The position numbers and the translations under genes are program-made. From a virus, in the IMG/VR virus record IMGVR_UViG_3300031951_000374, positions 1 through 43,022 of that record: a DNA stretch of 43,022 bases. One strand, written 5' to 3'. Of the stretch, positions 1 through 6,340 are shown in pieces. The notes below the pieces were generated by a model, which searched no databases, was not told where the DNA came from, and was given only the letters and a program-made list of their open reading frames with translations. The number at the start of each line of letters is the position of its first letter. Position 1 is the stretch's first letter.

Positions 1-40
1 GCTCTGTCTTGCCTTTAAGTTTTGCTTCAAGTACTAACAT
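1..40 (-). CDS. tnpB: TnpB (IS200/IS605, IS1341 type), N-terminal start, cut by window edge
   Basis: Reading the minus strand from the ATG at 40-38 gives MLVLEAKLKGKTE before the window ends. This is the usual beginning of cyanobacterial TnpB (OrfB) RNA-guided nucleases of IS200/IS605 elements. Only 13 codons are visible, so the call rests on this signature, on the element end directly upstream (88-120), and on a matching TnpB C-terminus at the other window edge in the same orientation. It is probably the 5' end of the gene whose 3' end lies at 42937-43022 on a circular molecule. Confidence 0.6.
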   Translation of the reverse strand, partial: MLVLEAKLKGKTE

Positions 41-120
41 GGATTTAGTAAGTCTTATGCTGTATATTGTAGCATAGATTAATACAAAGCCGTCCTAGAA
101 GGACGGGGTTTTAGACCCAA
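41..120 (-). mobile_element. IS200/IS605-type left end with hairpin
   Basis: The 80 bases upstream of the tnpB start contain a perfect hairpin (CCGTCC, 5-base loop, GGACGG, 90-106) followed by GGGGTTTTAGACCC, a pattern typical of subterminal palindromes of tnpB-only elements. The outer boundary is put at about 120/121, because from 121 on the sequence matches a second copy of a 99-bp repeat at 904-1002 and before 121 it does not. No target duplication is expected for this family. Confidence 0.55.
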
Positions 121-219
121 TTTCCCGATAAAGTGTTTTGCATTGCGGCGGGCTGTGATACCGCCACGCTCTGCCAGATGCAGAGACGACTCCTTTTATT
201 TTAAGCCCGTGGAGTCAGG
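121..219 (-). repeat. 99-bp leader-like direct repeat, copy 1
   Basis: This copy matches 904-1002 with only about three or four mismatches. Read on the minus strand it holds two hairpins: CTCTGC/GCAGAG, and GGCGG/CCGCC around TATCACAG. The second copy lies 18 bp upstream of a gene start, so the element is probably a transcribed 5' leader. Here the downstream gene has been displaced by the IS end at 120/121. Confidence 0.7.
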
Positions 220-233
220 GCTTTAGCGCAAGT

Positions 234-257
234 GCTGAGGGATTGGTTTCCCTCAGC
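234..257. other. 8-bp stem hairpin at gene end
   Basis: GCTGAGGG and CCCTCAGC form a perfect 8-bp stem with an 8-base loop. It overlaps the stop codon of the 253-489 gene and precedes the leader repeat on the minus strand. No T-run follows on either strand, so it is not a classical intrinsic terminator. It may be an RNA processing site or part of the leader structure. Confidence 0.45.
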
Positions 258-489
258 CCCTCTTTAACTGAGCAAATGCTAGCCGCCAACCCCGACAAAA
301 GGACTTAGGATCGGCGATCGCCTCATCCTCTAATTGCACTAGCCCTGATTGGGCTAGGGCAATACGAATGTGCATCACATCGCCTGTCGCCTCTACCATC
401 TTTACCGCATTGCCAACGCGGTGAATGTTGGCGCGAAATGTTGCGGAATCTTCCATGTTCCGCTTGGACGTTAATATATTAAGCAGCAT
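253..489 (-). CDS. hypothetical protein (78 aa)
   Basis: I do not recognise this family. The protein is soluble and has no Cys pair or membrane segment. The start at 489 overlaps the last codons of the upstream gene (479-886) by 11 bases. It is supported by a strong Shine-Dalgarno AAGGAGGAG nine bases before the ATG, so the two genes are probably translationally coupled. An internal ATG at 456 is the alternative start but has a much weaker ribosome site. A hairpin and then the leader repeat follow downstream. Confidence 0.6.
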   Translation of the reverse strand: MLLNILTSKRNMEDSATFRANIHRVGNAVKMVEATGDVMHIRIALAQSGLVQLEDEAIADPKSFCRGWRLAFAQLKRG

Positions 490-886
490 AGATCAACTCC
501 TCCTTTTTTGCTTCAATTTCGTTTTGCTCAATTAACGCTTGAGCAGCGTGAACGCACTGACGCGCCCAGTTTTCGGGGGTATTGAACTCCGCCGATTCGC
601 AGTATTCGATAGGGGTAAAATGAACCCCATCGATAAAGATCCCGTCTTCATCTTCGATGACGGAAGGGTTTGTTAGTCCTTCTACCTCAAACACGGGACT
701 GCCGTAGCAGTCGTGCCGTGTGACAATGATTGGCTCATTTCGGTGATAGCCAATCATCGTATTTTCTTCCGACATTTCAGAAGAAGACCAGAAGATGATG
801 AAGTCTTCTACCTGTTTGCAGTAGTGGGCGTAGTCCCCACCATTGCTTGAATTGGCGTAGTCGTAGGGATATCTGAGAGTTAGCAT
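479..886 (-). CDS. hypothetical acidic protein (135 aa) behind the 99-bp leader
   Basis: The family is not recognised. The start at 886 has GGAG six bases upstream. The protein is acidic, with aromatic-rich N-terminal residues (LRYPYDYAN) and a C-terminal helix ending KKEELIYAA. Its mRNA would begin in or before the 99-bp repeat that ends 18 bp upstream at 904, so this is the gene that leader copy 2 should control. It forms an overlapping pair with the 253-489 gene. Confidence 0.65.
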   Translation of the reverse strand: MLTLRYPYDYANSSNGGDYAHYCKQVEDFIIFWSSSEMSEENTMIGYHRNEPIIVTRHDCYGSPVFEVEGLTNPSVIEDEDGIFIDGVHFTPIEYCESAEFNTPENWARQCVHAAQALIEQNEIEAKKEELIYAA

Positions 887-903
887 ATTTTCTCCATGTG
901 TTG

Positions 904-1002
904 TTTCCTGATAAAGTGTTTTGCATTGCGGCGGGCTGTGATACCGCCACGCTCTGCCAGATGCAGAGACGACTCCTTTTGTTTTATGCCCGTGGAGTCA
1001 GG
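904..1002 (-). repeat. 99-bp leader-like direct repeat, copy 2
   Basis: This is the second copy of the element at 121-219. On the minus strand the order is GGAGTCGTCTCTGC, a CTCTGC/GCAGAG hairpin, a GGCGG/CCGCC hairpin, then an A-rich single-stranded stretch, then the Shine-Dalgarno and ATG of the 479-886 gene. The position right before a start codon suggests a cis-acting RNA. I cannot assign it to a known riboswitch class. Confidence 0.7.
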
Positions 1003-1008
1003 ACTGGG

Positions 1009-1066
1009 GAGCTAACCGCAATACTGTGAGTTAGCTCATACAATTCCAAGCTCTAGCAGGAGCTTG
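1009..1066. other. two adjacent perfect hairpins upstream of leader copy 2
   Basis: GAGCTAAC (1009-1016) pairs with GTTAGCTC (1030-1037), and CAAGCTC (1047-1053) pairs with GAGCTTG (1060-1066). Both lie between the palindrome at 1091-1133 and the leader repeat. They could extend the leader structure or act as weak terminators, but neither is followed by a T-run. Confidence 0.4.
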
Positions 1067-1090
1067 TGGATCTGCTGCGATCCAAATGAT

Positions 1091-1133
1091 TTTTGTGGCA
1101 GTATAACAGAATTACGTTAATACTGCCACAAAA
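1091..1133. promoter_or_regulatory. 14-bp inverted repeat of the TTTTGTGGCA motif
   Basis: TTTTGTGGCAGTAT (1091-1104) and ATACTGCCACAAAA (1120-1133) are perfect inverted copies separated by 15 bases. The site is in the spacer between the 1134-1733 gene and the leader of the 479-886 gene, where a promoter is expected. TATAAC and TATACT boxes on the two strands lie inside it. The same half-site recurs in many spacers of this window, so it is probably an operator or replicon-specific promoter element. Confidence 0.55.
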
Positions 1134-1733
1134 TTAAGCTGTCAAAACATAGCTCCGAGGTTTGATTTCAAGTCTCCACTTGCAAAACATTTCTCCGTCC
1201 TTATAGATTTCCGAATCCGTTTGGACAGACCAGCCTTCGGGAATAGCTCTGCGCCACTCTCCATGAGCGAGAATTTCGCCCCCTTGTTCGACTTGATCCT
1301 CAAAGCGGGGGTTATTCCACTCCCTAACCTGAACCGAAGCTATATTTGATTCGCTGTAAACGACGAATTGCTCGTGATATTCGCCTGTTTTTAAGGTAAG
1401 GAATTCTTCCGCGAAAGAGTCTCTTATGCTTTTCTGCAATTTCGCGACTGGGGAGTGCCTGTAATCAATAAATATAGGGGTAGCCCAGTTTGGGTACTCC
1501 TCCCAGTCCTCAAGTGTCAGGAAGCTTCTTGATCCCCATTCCTTGATACAGACGTTATTCTCCAGAATCGGAGAACTACTAATCAGTACGCTCCCAGAGG
1601 GGGAAACCTTCGTGCAGTCACGTCCAACATTGTCGCTACCCACATAGCTTTTAGATCCAAAATCCAAAAGCCAGCGAAGTTCGCCAGTTCTAATGCTTCG
1701 GATTGCTTTTTTGCATTCTCTATAGCTAAACAT
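1134..1733 (-). CDS. hypothetical protein (199 aa)
   Basis: The family is not recognised. The ATG at 1733 has GGAG seven bases upstream. The protein is mixed alpha/beta, rich in Trp and acidic residues (LEDWEEYPNW), without membrane segments or metal-binding clusters. It ends at the palindrome at 1091-1133, and a TTTTGTGGC motif lies about 130 bp upstream of its start. It appears to form its own transcription unit. Confidence 0.6.
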   Translation of the reverse strand: MFSYRECKKAIRSIRTGELRWLLDFGSKSYVGSDNVGRDCTKVSPSGSVLISSSPILENNVCIKEWGSRSFLTLEDWEEYPNWATPIFIDYRHSPVAKLQKSIRDSFAEEFLTLKTGEYHEQFVVYSESNIASVQVREWNNPRFEDQVEQGGEILAHGEWRRAIPEGWSVQTDSEIYKDGEMFCKWRLEIKPRSYVLTA

Positions 1734-1865
1734 ATCATCTCCAATTGTTTTGTAAAGTGCCCCTCATGGTACATGGGGAATAAACCAAAAAACAAATAAA
1801 TGGCAATATCTAAAGAAACCCCAAAAGCTATAGCCAGAGCTAGCTTGAGGCTTCCCTAGATAATT

Positions 1866-1874
1866 GCCACAAAA
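1866..1874 (-). promoter_or_regulatory. TTTTGTGGC motif upstream of the 1134-1733 gene
   Basis: The minus strand reads CTTTTGTGGCAATTATCT, with the motif 133 bp before the start at 1733. It overlaps the 5' side of the stop codon of the 1876-2208 gene. It is one member of the recurrent spacer motif and a candidate promoter or operator; no clear -35/-10 pair can be assigned. Confidence 0.4.
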
Positions 1875-1875
1875 G

Positions 1876-2208
1876 TTAGGCGTAATGCTTAACTTCAGAA
1901 CATTGAAAACCCATTCTGAAATTTTTGAAGGTTGGCTTTGCCTTTACAGGAGTAAGCTGCACGGCTGCACCCATGATCCGCGTCACCCATTTCTGGGAGT
2001 CCGCAAAATATTTGCGGCTATTGTCGGACACACTCCGAGAATATTCGGTCGAGCGAATGATCTCGCCGTGACAATCTAGAATAGCTGTGGCGATCGCTTT
2101 GCATTCAAGCTTTTCAGCGCTAAAAAGAGCGCTGTCGATATCGCCATAAAAGCCAAGAGGCTTCGCCTCTCCAGTGCGGAGCGAGTAACCGATAAGTTGA
2201 AAATCCAT
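1876..2208 (-). CDS. hypothetical protein (110 aa)
   Basis: The family is not recognised. The start at 2208 follows GGAGG at proper spacing. The N-terminus (MDFQLIGYSLRTGE) reads as a beta-hairpin followed by a helix, as in small plasmid and phage accessory proteins. A C-terminal basic stretch is present. It sits alone between two spacers on the minus strand. Confidence 0.55.
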   Translation of the reverse strand: MDFQLIGYSLRTGEAKPLGFYGDIDSALFSAEKLECKAIATAILDCHGEIIRSTEYSRSVSDNSRKYFADSQKWVTRIMGAAVQLTPVKAKPTFKNFRMGFQCSEVKHYA

Positions 2209-2321
2209 GATAGAAACCTCCAGTGAAAACCCGATAATCTACGCCTCGGTGACAGCGACAAAGCAAGAGCTAACCCGTGGATCTCTTGCGGGACTCACGG
2301 GTTAGGTTTGGGTGATGATGA

Positions 2322-2552
2322 TTATTGAGAGCGAACAATGACTAGATGAGGATCTACCTCGATCAAGTCGCCTTGCGGAGTGACTATCTCGACAAAACCA
2401 TCATCTAAATAGTCGTTTACAAAGGCTTGGCACTGCGATCGCGTACCCCGAAATAGAATCCATTTCAGGTCACTCGATCTGACTTGCCAGTTGGCTTCGT
2501 CTCTATGCCAAAAACGGGAAAGTATTTCTTTTATATTGTCTATATTGATCAC
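2322..2552 (-). CDS. hypothetical protein (76 aa), start unclear
   Basis: The family is not recognised. The frame is open with a normal composition and ends DPHLVIVRSQ. The Shine-Dalgarno AGGAGG overlaps the only standard start, GTG at 2552, which leaves no spacing. The next codons ATC, AAT and ATA would sit at or near proper spacing if a rare ATA or ATC start were used at about 2543-2549. No better ATG exists nearby. Confidence 0.5.
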   Translation of the reverse strand: MINIDNIKEILSRFWHRDEANWQVRSSDLKWILFRGTRSQCQAFVNDYLDDGFVEIVTPQGDLIEVDPHLVIVRSQ

Positions 2553-2690
2553 CTCCTATCTTTAGCAGGATCTCATGATCTGTCTCAAAAGATCCCAGTG
2601 ATCCCTATTTAAAAATGTCCAAAACTGTCAACTTTTCGCCCCCAAAAAAAATTCGGGAGGCGATCGCGTTTGGCAGAAAAAAAATAGACA

Positions 2691-2729
2691 AAAAAAAATA
2701 GCCCCGATCGCGGTTAAGCGATCGGGGCT
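2691..2729 (-). terminator. intrinsic terminator of the 2743-3417 gene
   Basis: AGCCCCGATCGC (2700-2711) and GCGATCGGGGCT (2718-2729) form a perfect 12-bp stem with a 6-base loop. On the minus strand this is followed by a run of eight T (2698-2691). It lies 13 bp beyond the stop of the 2743-3417 gene, so it is a textbook Rho-independent terminator. Confidence 0.85.
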
Positions 2730-2742
2730 ATAAGGAGTGAGA

Positions 2743-3417
2743 TTAGATGTCAATCGTTAAAGGATGTGCATAGACTGATTTTAGATCGGCTGTATTCTGC
2801 ATAATATGAGAGATAGAGCTAACAAGCGCTTTATATAGCTTGTTAATAGGAGTACTGTAGATAACCGCCATCTTTTGTAAATTAAGAGTACTGTTGCCAA
2901 CGCGATCGCTATGATCTTCGGATAACTGTCTTGTAACTGCGATCTTTGTAGCACCGTAAAAAGAAAGATCGGGATCTTTCTGTATGGCTTTTAGCGTATC
3001 AACAGCTAAAAGATCAATGTCAATTAGCAGGTTAATAATGATAGCGTCATGAATAGAACGGTTAACCGTTCTAACTTGTCTTAACGATAGTTCAACGCTA
3101 TCGCTATACCTGATAAGCAATCCTAGATCTAGAAAGTCTAAAACCGCTATAGAGTCTTTGGGTTTACCAGTAGACTTTTTAGGCTTATCAATTGCGATAT
3201 TAGATCGGGAGTATTGATAAGTAGCATTAGCTACAGTCTTTTTTAGCTGATTAGCTGTTATAGGCTTTGCAAGTGTAAACCCGTCTTTAATTGCTTGTTT
3301 ACACTTTCTACTAGGCTTTAACGGGTTAGCTGTAGCGTTTTCTGTTGTTATCTCTAGAGTATTAAAAAGACTGTCTAACACTCTAGAAATATGATGATCT
3401 TCTTTTTCTATTGGCAT
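2743..3417 (-). CDS. hypothetical protein (224 aa)
   Basis: The family is not recognised. The longest open frame reaches back to 3462, but that would start inside the terminator of the upstream gene and create a false hydrophobic N-terminus. The ATG at 3417 (MPIEKEDHH) is therefore preferred, although no clear Shine-Dalgarno precedes it. The protein is helical and rich in Ile, Leu, Asp and Lys. Codon use is AT-richer and HIP1 sites are fewer than in neighbouring genes. It has its own terminator and so is an independent transcription unit or the distal gene of a pair with 3494-4207. Confidence 0.55.
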   Translation of the reverse strand: MPIEKEDHHISRVLDSLFNTLEITTENATANPLKPSRKCKQAIKDGFTLAKPITANQLKKTVANATYQYSRSNIAIDKPKKSTGKPKDSIAVLDFLDLGLLIRYSDSVELSLRQVRTVNRSIHDAIIINLLIDIDLLAVDTLKAIQKDPDLSFYGATKIAVTRQLSEDHSDRVGNSTLNLQKMAVIYSTPINKLYKALVSSISHIMQNTADLKSVYAHPLTIDI

Positions 3418-3441
3418 TGCTTTATAAAGAAGTAAAGGGAG

Positions 3442-3473
3442 TAAAAAAAATAGCCCGATCACGGGATCGGGCT
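3442..3473 (-). terminator. intrinsic terminator of the TTVEAA-repeat gene
   Basis: A stem of AGCCCGATC and GATCGGGCT (3452-3473) is followed on the minus strand by a T-run (3450-3443). It is 20 bp past the stop of the 3494-4207 gene. The stem resembles the next terminator downstream (2700-2729), so the two may share ancestry. Confidence 0.85.
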
Positions 3474-3493
3474 AGGCTTATATAGTTAGTAGC

Positions 3494-4207
3494 TTAAATT
3501 TTACCCTTGCGAATATCGTTACGGATAGCGTTGATCTCTGCAATGTATAGCTCCTGATATTGACTAATAACGGTATTAGTCATATCGGATGCAAACAGAT
3601 CACCATACTGTCGGATAACTGACTTCTTAGCCTTTTCCTTTGCATACCCGATCGCTGCAATCATAGTAGAGTTAAACTCACTCTTAACCGAGTTGACGGG
3701 ATCGGGAGTTATTTTAGTCTCTACAAGATCAAGATTACAGGCATTGCAGACAAACTTGATAGCGCGATCGCGATCGGGATCGGTAGCTTTTCTAGTGCTA
3801 CCGTTCGGGAACATATATAGCGCTTGGAATCTGCCATCAACTAAACGATTAACAGTAACAAATACTTCGTTGTTAGTGCGATCGCGTGCTAATACTCGAT
3901 CTTCAACCGTGGTAGCTGCTTCAACCGTGGTAGCTGCTTCAACCGTGGTAGCTGCTTCAACCGTGGTAGCTGCTTCAACCGTGGTAGCTGCTTCAACCGT
4001 GGTAGCTGCTTCAACCTTTACAGGTTTGCGTGGTTTGCTGTGTGTTTTACCGTTTTTAACGGTAGCTGCTTCAACCGTGGTAGCTGCTTCAACCGTGGTA
4101 GCTGCTTCAACCGTGGTAGCTGCTTCAACCGTGGTAGCTGCTTCAACCGTGGTAGCTACTTTAGAAGAGTTTAAAGCGCTTTGTAAGGCATTGCTTAGAG
4201 TAGTCAT
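3494..4207 (-). CDS. repeat-containing protein with TTVEAA tandem repeats (237 aa)
   Basis: The ATG at 4207 follows GGGAGA at good spacing; a TTG 15 bases earlier is less likely. The N-terminal 20 residues (TTLSNALQSALNS) are followed by two blocks of the hexapeptide TTVEAA, split by a basic spacer (KNGKTHSKPRKPVKV). A non-repetitive domain of about 135 residues follows, with RDRTNNEVFVTVNRLVDGRF and a conserved-looking Cys pair FVCNACNLD. The repeat block may be an extended or alpha-helical stalk. Function is unknown. A terminator follows and a 12-bp inverted repeat precedes it. Confidence 0.6.
   Translation of the reverse strand: MTTLSNALQSALNSSKVATTVEAATTVEAATTVEAATTVEAATTVEAATVKNGKTHSKPRKPVKVEAATTVEAATTVEAATTVEAATTVEAATTVEAATTVEDRVLARDRTNNEVFVTVNRLVDGRFQALYMFPNGSTRKATDPDRDRAIKFVCNACNLDLVETKITPDPVNSVKSEFNSTMIAAIGYAKEKAKKSVIRQYGDLFASDMTNTVISQYQELYIAEINAIRNDIRKGKI
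3900..4160. repeat. 18-bp tandem repeats (two arrays) inside a CDS
   Basis: The unit, read on the plus strand, is TTCAACCGTGGTAGCTGC. It is repeated about six times at 3902-4015 and five to six times at 4062-4158, nearly without mismatch. Each unit encodes TTVEAA in the minus-strand frame. The near-identity of units implies recent expansion or contraction by slippage or recombination. It is not a CRISPR because there are no spacers. Confidence 0.9.
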
Positions 4208-4841
4208 AACGGGATCTCCCAAAAATTAGTTAGTTAGTTAGTTACTAAATACTTACAGTCTCTACTTTCAGTATTTAGTAAGCTACTAACTACTAAGCAA
4301 AACAAGGGAGTGTTAAAGGTTTGTTTAAAAGCTTTGTTATTGTCAGTAACTAGCAAAATAACCTGTATAAACTCTTTCGGCTATTTACCTTTAAGGTATG
4401 TTTTGACTGTCTTCTTTAGTGCAAAAAAGTAAATAATTAAGCTAAGTAATAAAACTTACTTTCTAGACTGAGTTAGTGTTAGTGTCTGCTTTCTCACCGG
4501 TTTACTACTTCTAACCTTATACAGTCCTATTTAGTTGTTCATAACGTCTTTACGGCTGTCTCTATCCCTCTCTAGCGCTTGAGTGTGGTTACTGCTAGTT
4601 AGCGCGTCGCTATCAGTGAGATCACGATATCACCACAAAATTGTGTCGTCAAATTTGCTATTTCTATACACACGCGCAAAAAAAATAGACAAGAAAGACC
4701 TAGCCTCGCTTGTCCAATTGTATCAACATTTCGTGGAATTTTTAGATCACTGGATCGAGTGGTTTCATGGATCGTAAATAAGGTCTTTTGCCTTAAAGAA
4801 AATCGATAATTACTGTTAGCAAAGAACTTCCGTACTGAGAG
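4208..4841. other. 634-bp AT-rich spacer with inverted repeat
   Basis: Directly upstream of the repeat-protein gene lie tandem TTAG units (4226-4241) and a 12-bp inverted repeat, TTACTAAATACT (4242-4253) and AGTATTTAGTAA (4270-4281), a candidate operator for that gene. The rest is AT-rich with scattered ACTTTCT and TTACT words. An open frame at 4583-4777 on the plus strand ends in a helix-like stretch (LVQLYQHFVEFLDHW) but lacks a ribosome site, and I do not call it. I see no clear iterons. Confidence 0.5.
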
Positions 4842-5297
4842 CTAGGCCTTCTTCGTCACCGCCGTCTTCACATCCATCCCCCTGTTAACACGCTTCCGAA
4901 GAGTATCCTCTTTCAACCCCTTCGCCGCCGCCACATCCTTCAAGCGTTTCTTCTTCCCACCAACCTTGATGTACACATCATTAGTCCTAGCCCCAGCATC
5001 GCCAGCTTCCGCCCATCGGCAATTGCCTTTGCTATACCCCTTCTTCGGGTCGATCCTATCCAGTGTTGCCCCCGCAGGTTTCTTCCCCATGTCCTTGTAG
5101 AACTGCTCAAAGTTTCGCCACTCCTTTGACACCGTGACACCTTTGCCGCCATAGCTGGCATAGTTGTTATTCGACTTATTGGTGCATCGGTTTACCATTG
5201 ATTTCCAGACGGCATATTCGGGTGAGTTACTCTTGCCGTGGGAATCGTTGGAGTCCAGTTTCGCAGTTAGATATCCAAGGGTGTATTCGAGGGACAT
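4842..5297 (-). CDS. phage-type HNH-like (homing) endonuclease family protein
   Basis: The 151-residue protein carries the signature shared by many phage-borne nuclease-like proteins: EYAVWKSMVNRCTN, then YASYGGKGVTVSKEW, then FEQFYKDMGKKP, then LDRIDPKKGYSKGNCRWA. The C-terminal 45 residues (KKKRLKDVAAAKGLKEDTLR) look like a small helix-turn-helix that would add sequence-specific binding. Such proteins are often selfish endonucleases inserted between phage genes. The start at 5297 lacks a strong ribosome site. A CTTTGTGGC motif lies about 80 bp upstream. Confidence 0.7.
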   Translation of the reverse strand: MSLEYTLGYLTAKLDSNDSHGKSNSPEYAVWKSMVNRCTNKSNNNYASYGGKGVTVSKEWRNFEQFYKDMGKKPAGATLDRIDPKKGYSKGNCRWAEAGDAGARTNDVYIKVGGKKKRLKDVAAAKGLKEDTLRKRVNRGMDVKTAVTKKA

Positions 5298-5379
5298 GGT
5301 GATTGTTATCGGTACTGATAATATCTAGAAGTAAATTTCTCTTTATTGTCGATTATCTGCCAGATTCGATAATAAAAGT

Positions 5380-5388
5380 GCCACAAAG
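5380..5388 (-). promoter_or_regulatory. CTTTGTGGC motif upstream of the HNH-like gene
   Basis: The minus strand reads CGACTTTGTGGCACTTTTAT, placing this copy of the recurrent spacer motif about 83 bp before the start at 5297. It may be the promoter or operator of that gene. Confidence 0.4.
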
Positions 5389-5426
5389 TCGCGTACAATA
5401 TCCGCAGACCATCGAGATTACATAGC

Positions 5427-5464
5427 CCGTCGTCCACCATTCCACAGGACGGCGGTATTTTTTT
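5427..5464 (+). terminator. intrinsic terminator with no upstream gene on its strand
   Basis: CCGTCGTCC (5427-5435) pairs with GGACGGCGG (5447-5455), including one G-T pair, and is followed by TATTTTTTT on the plus strand. The only coding region upstream is on the opposite strand, so this terminator suggests a short plus-strand RNA starting around 5350-5390. TTGTCG and TAATAA boxes about 18 bases apart are possible but weak promoter elements. Confidence 0.55.
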
Positions 5465-5473
5465 GCCACAAAA
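5465..5473 (-). promoter_or_regulatory. TTTTGTGGC motif copy
   Basis: The plus strand reads TTGCCACAAAATC immediately after the terminator T-run and just before the first hairpin unit at 5487. It is another copy of the recurrent motif and may control the tandem units. Confidence 0.35.
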
Positions 5474-5486
5474 TCAAGTTAAGATT

Positions 5487-5560
5487 GTGGGGAGAGGTTA
5501 TGTTAGATAATCATTTTCGCGATCGCTACTCACCTCTCTTCAGGGTAGTGATCGCTTTTT
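5487..5560 (+). ncRNA. tandem hairpin/attenuator unit 1 (candidate small RNA)
   Basis: The unit begins GTGGGGAGAGG (5487-5497). It ends with a hairpin whose arms are GCGATCGCTAC (5519-5529) and GTAGTGATCGC (5545-5555), followed by five T. The loop holds CACCTCTCTTC, complementary to the opening GGGAGAGG, so terminator and long-range pairing could compete. A second unit with the same elements follows 97-104 bp later. It could be a small RNA or a transcription attenuator. Confidence 0.55.
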
Positions 5561-5583
5561 AATGCGAATCCAAGCTAAAATCA

Positions 5584-5663
5584 TGGGGAGAGGAATCACT
5601 CGATATATATGTTTACAAATTCGCGATCGCTACTCACCTCTCTTCAGGGTAGCGATCGCTTTC
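5584..5663 (+). ncRNA. tandem hairpin/attenuator unit 2
   Basis: This is the second copy. TGGGGAGAGG (5584-5593) is followed after 29 bases by a perfect 11-bp stem, GCGATCGCTAC (5623-5633) and GTAGCGATCGC (5649-5659), with the same CACCTCTCTTCAGG loop. Only a short T-run (TTTC) follows. The ATG of the next gene is 11 bases downstream without a Shine-Dalgarno, so this unit may act as a translational or transcriptional switch for 5671-5943. Confidence 0.55.
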
Positions 5664-5670
5664 TACATTT

Positions 5671-5943
5671 ATGGACTTAGACGAAGCGATCGCTATAATC
5701 AGAAGCAACAAAGATAATCTTCAGGCGCGACATCTCCTCAGTCTTGCAAGGATATTAGAAGTTCCGCCAATCTTGGTTCTAGACAAAAGCACTGAAACGG
5801 CAAATATTACTAAACGAGATTTGGAAATGCTTGCAGTGCATGCCTACTCCAAAGATTTTATTGGAGCATCTAAGGTTGCCGAACTATTGCATATCAGCGT
5901 TCTTGATGCGCGATCGCTGCTAGCGCATCATAATCATGAATAA
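5671..5943 (+). CDS. small probable DNA-binding protein (90 aa)
   Basis: Family not identified. The C-terminal half, DFIGASKVAELLHISVLDARSLL, has the spacing of a helix-turn-helix, and the N-terminal half is also helical. The ATG at 5671 has no ribosome site and comes right after the second hairpin unit, which suggests regulated or leaderless translation. It overlaps the next gene by 8 bases. Its place just ahead of the partition locus suggests a regulatory role, which is inference. Confidence 0.5.
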   Translation: MDLDEAIAIIRSNKDNLQARHLLSLARILEVPPILVLDKSTETANITKRDLEMLAVHAYSKDFIGASKVAELLHISVLDARSLLAHHNHE

Positions 5944-6130
5944 ACATCCAAAGTCTCATCGATCGCCTATCAATAAATGTTTGTTTTGTGGCAAGCTAAT
6001 TTGTTGCACCCCAGACAACTACAGTCTTGTCTTAATCTATAGTCGCAGGCAAAATGGCGAATATAGTAAGGTTCCAGAAGCTGTAGCTTGCCATCCTTAC
6101 TGCAAACCCTCGGACACTTCTTATGCTTGA
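5936..6130 (+). CDS. small zinc-ribbon-like protein (64 aa)
   Basis: Two Cys pairs, CLFCGKLICC near residue 15 and CHPYC near residue 52, could bind one zinc ion. The protein is otherwise short and basic. It overlaps both neighbours by 8 bases, as expected in a co-transcribed set (5671-6335). No function can be assigned. Confidence 0.5.
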   Translation: MNKHPKSHRSPINKCLFCGKLICCTPDNYSLVLIYSRRQNGEYSKVPEAVACHPYCKPSDTSYA

Positions 6131-6335
6131 TTCCGCGTACACCGAAACCCGACTGGACTGCTACTGGAACGGGGCTAATCCGAAGTGGAGGTCGTACAGC
6201 CCCGATTGCGCCGACCATTGTTATAATCCACAAATCTGGAAGACTAGCGATCGCCACGTTCACACTGAAGCATCTTGGTTAGGCGATCGCTGCCCAGTGA
6301 ATTGTAAGCATTTTAAAATAAGGTCAGTCAACTAA
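6123..6335 (+). CDS. small Cys-rich protein (70 aa)
   Basis: The ATG at 6123 overlaps the stop of the previous gene. Conserved-looking elements are CYWNGANPKWR, CADHCYNP and GDRCPVNCKHF, which recall Cys-rich cyanobacterial proteins with RCAVNP and CxxC motifs such as DUF6464. That resemblance is loose and the function is unknown. It is the last gene before the parA promoter region. Confidence 0.4.
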   Translation: MLDSAYTETRLDCYWNGANPKWRSYSPDCADHCYNPQIWKTSDRHVHTEASWLGDRCPVNCKHFKIRSVN

Positions 6336-6340
6336 TCTTA

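Noticed and set aside
3418-3462. Hydrophobic N-terminus (MIGLFFLL) of the 2743 gene as a signal peptide
   Set aside because: It is encoded by the terminator stem and T-run of the upstream gene, so translation from there is unlikely.
3900-4160. CRISPR-like repeat array
   Set aside because: The units are contiguous 18-bp repeats without spacers and code for TTVEAA in an open frame.
3693-4229. 178-aa plus-strand frame through the repeat region
   Set aside because: It is a mirror frame of the repeats (AASTVV) with no ribosome site. The minus-strand gene has a ribosome site and a terminator.
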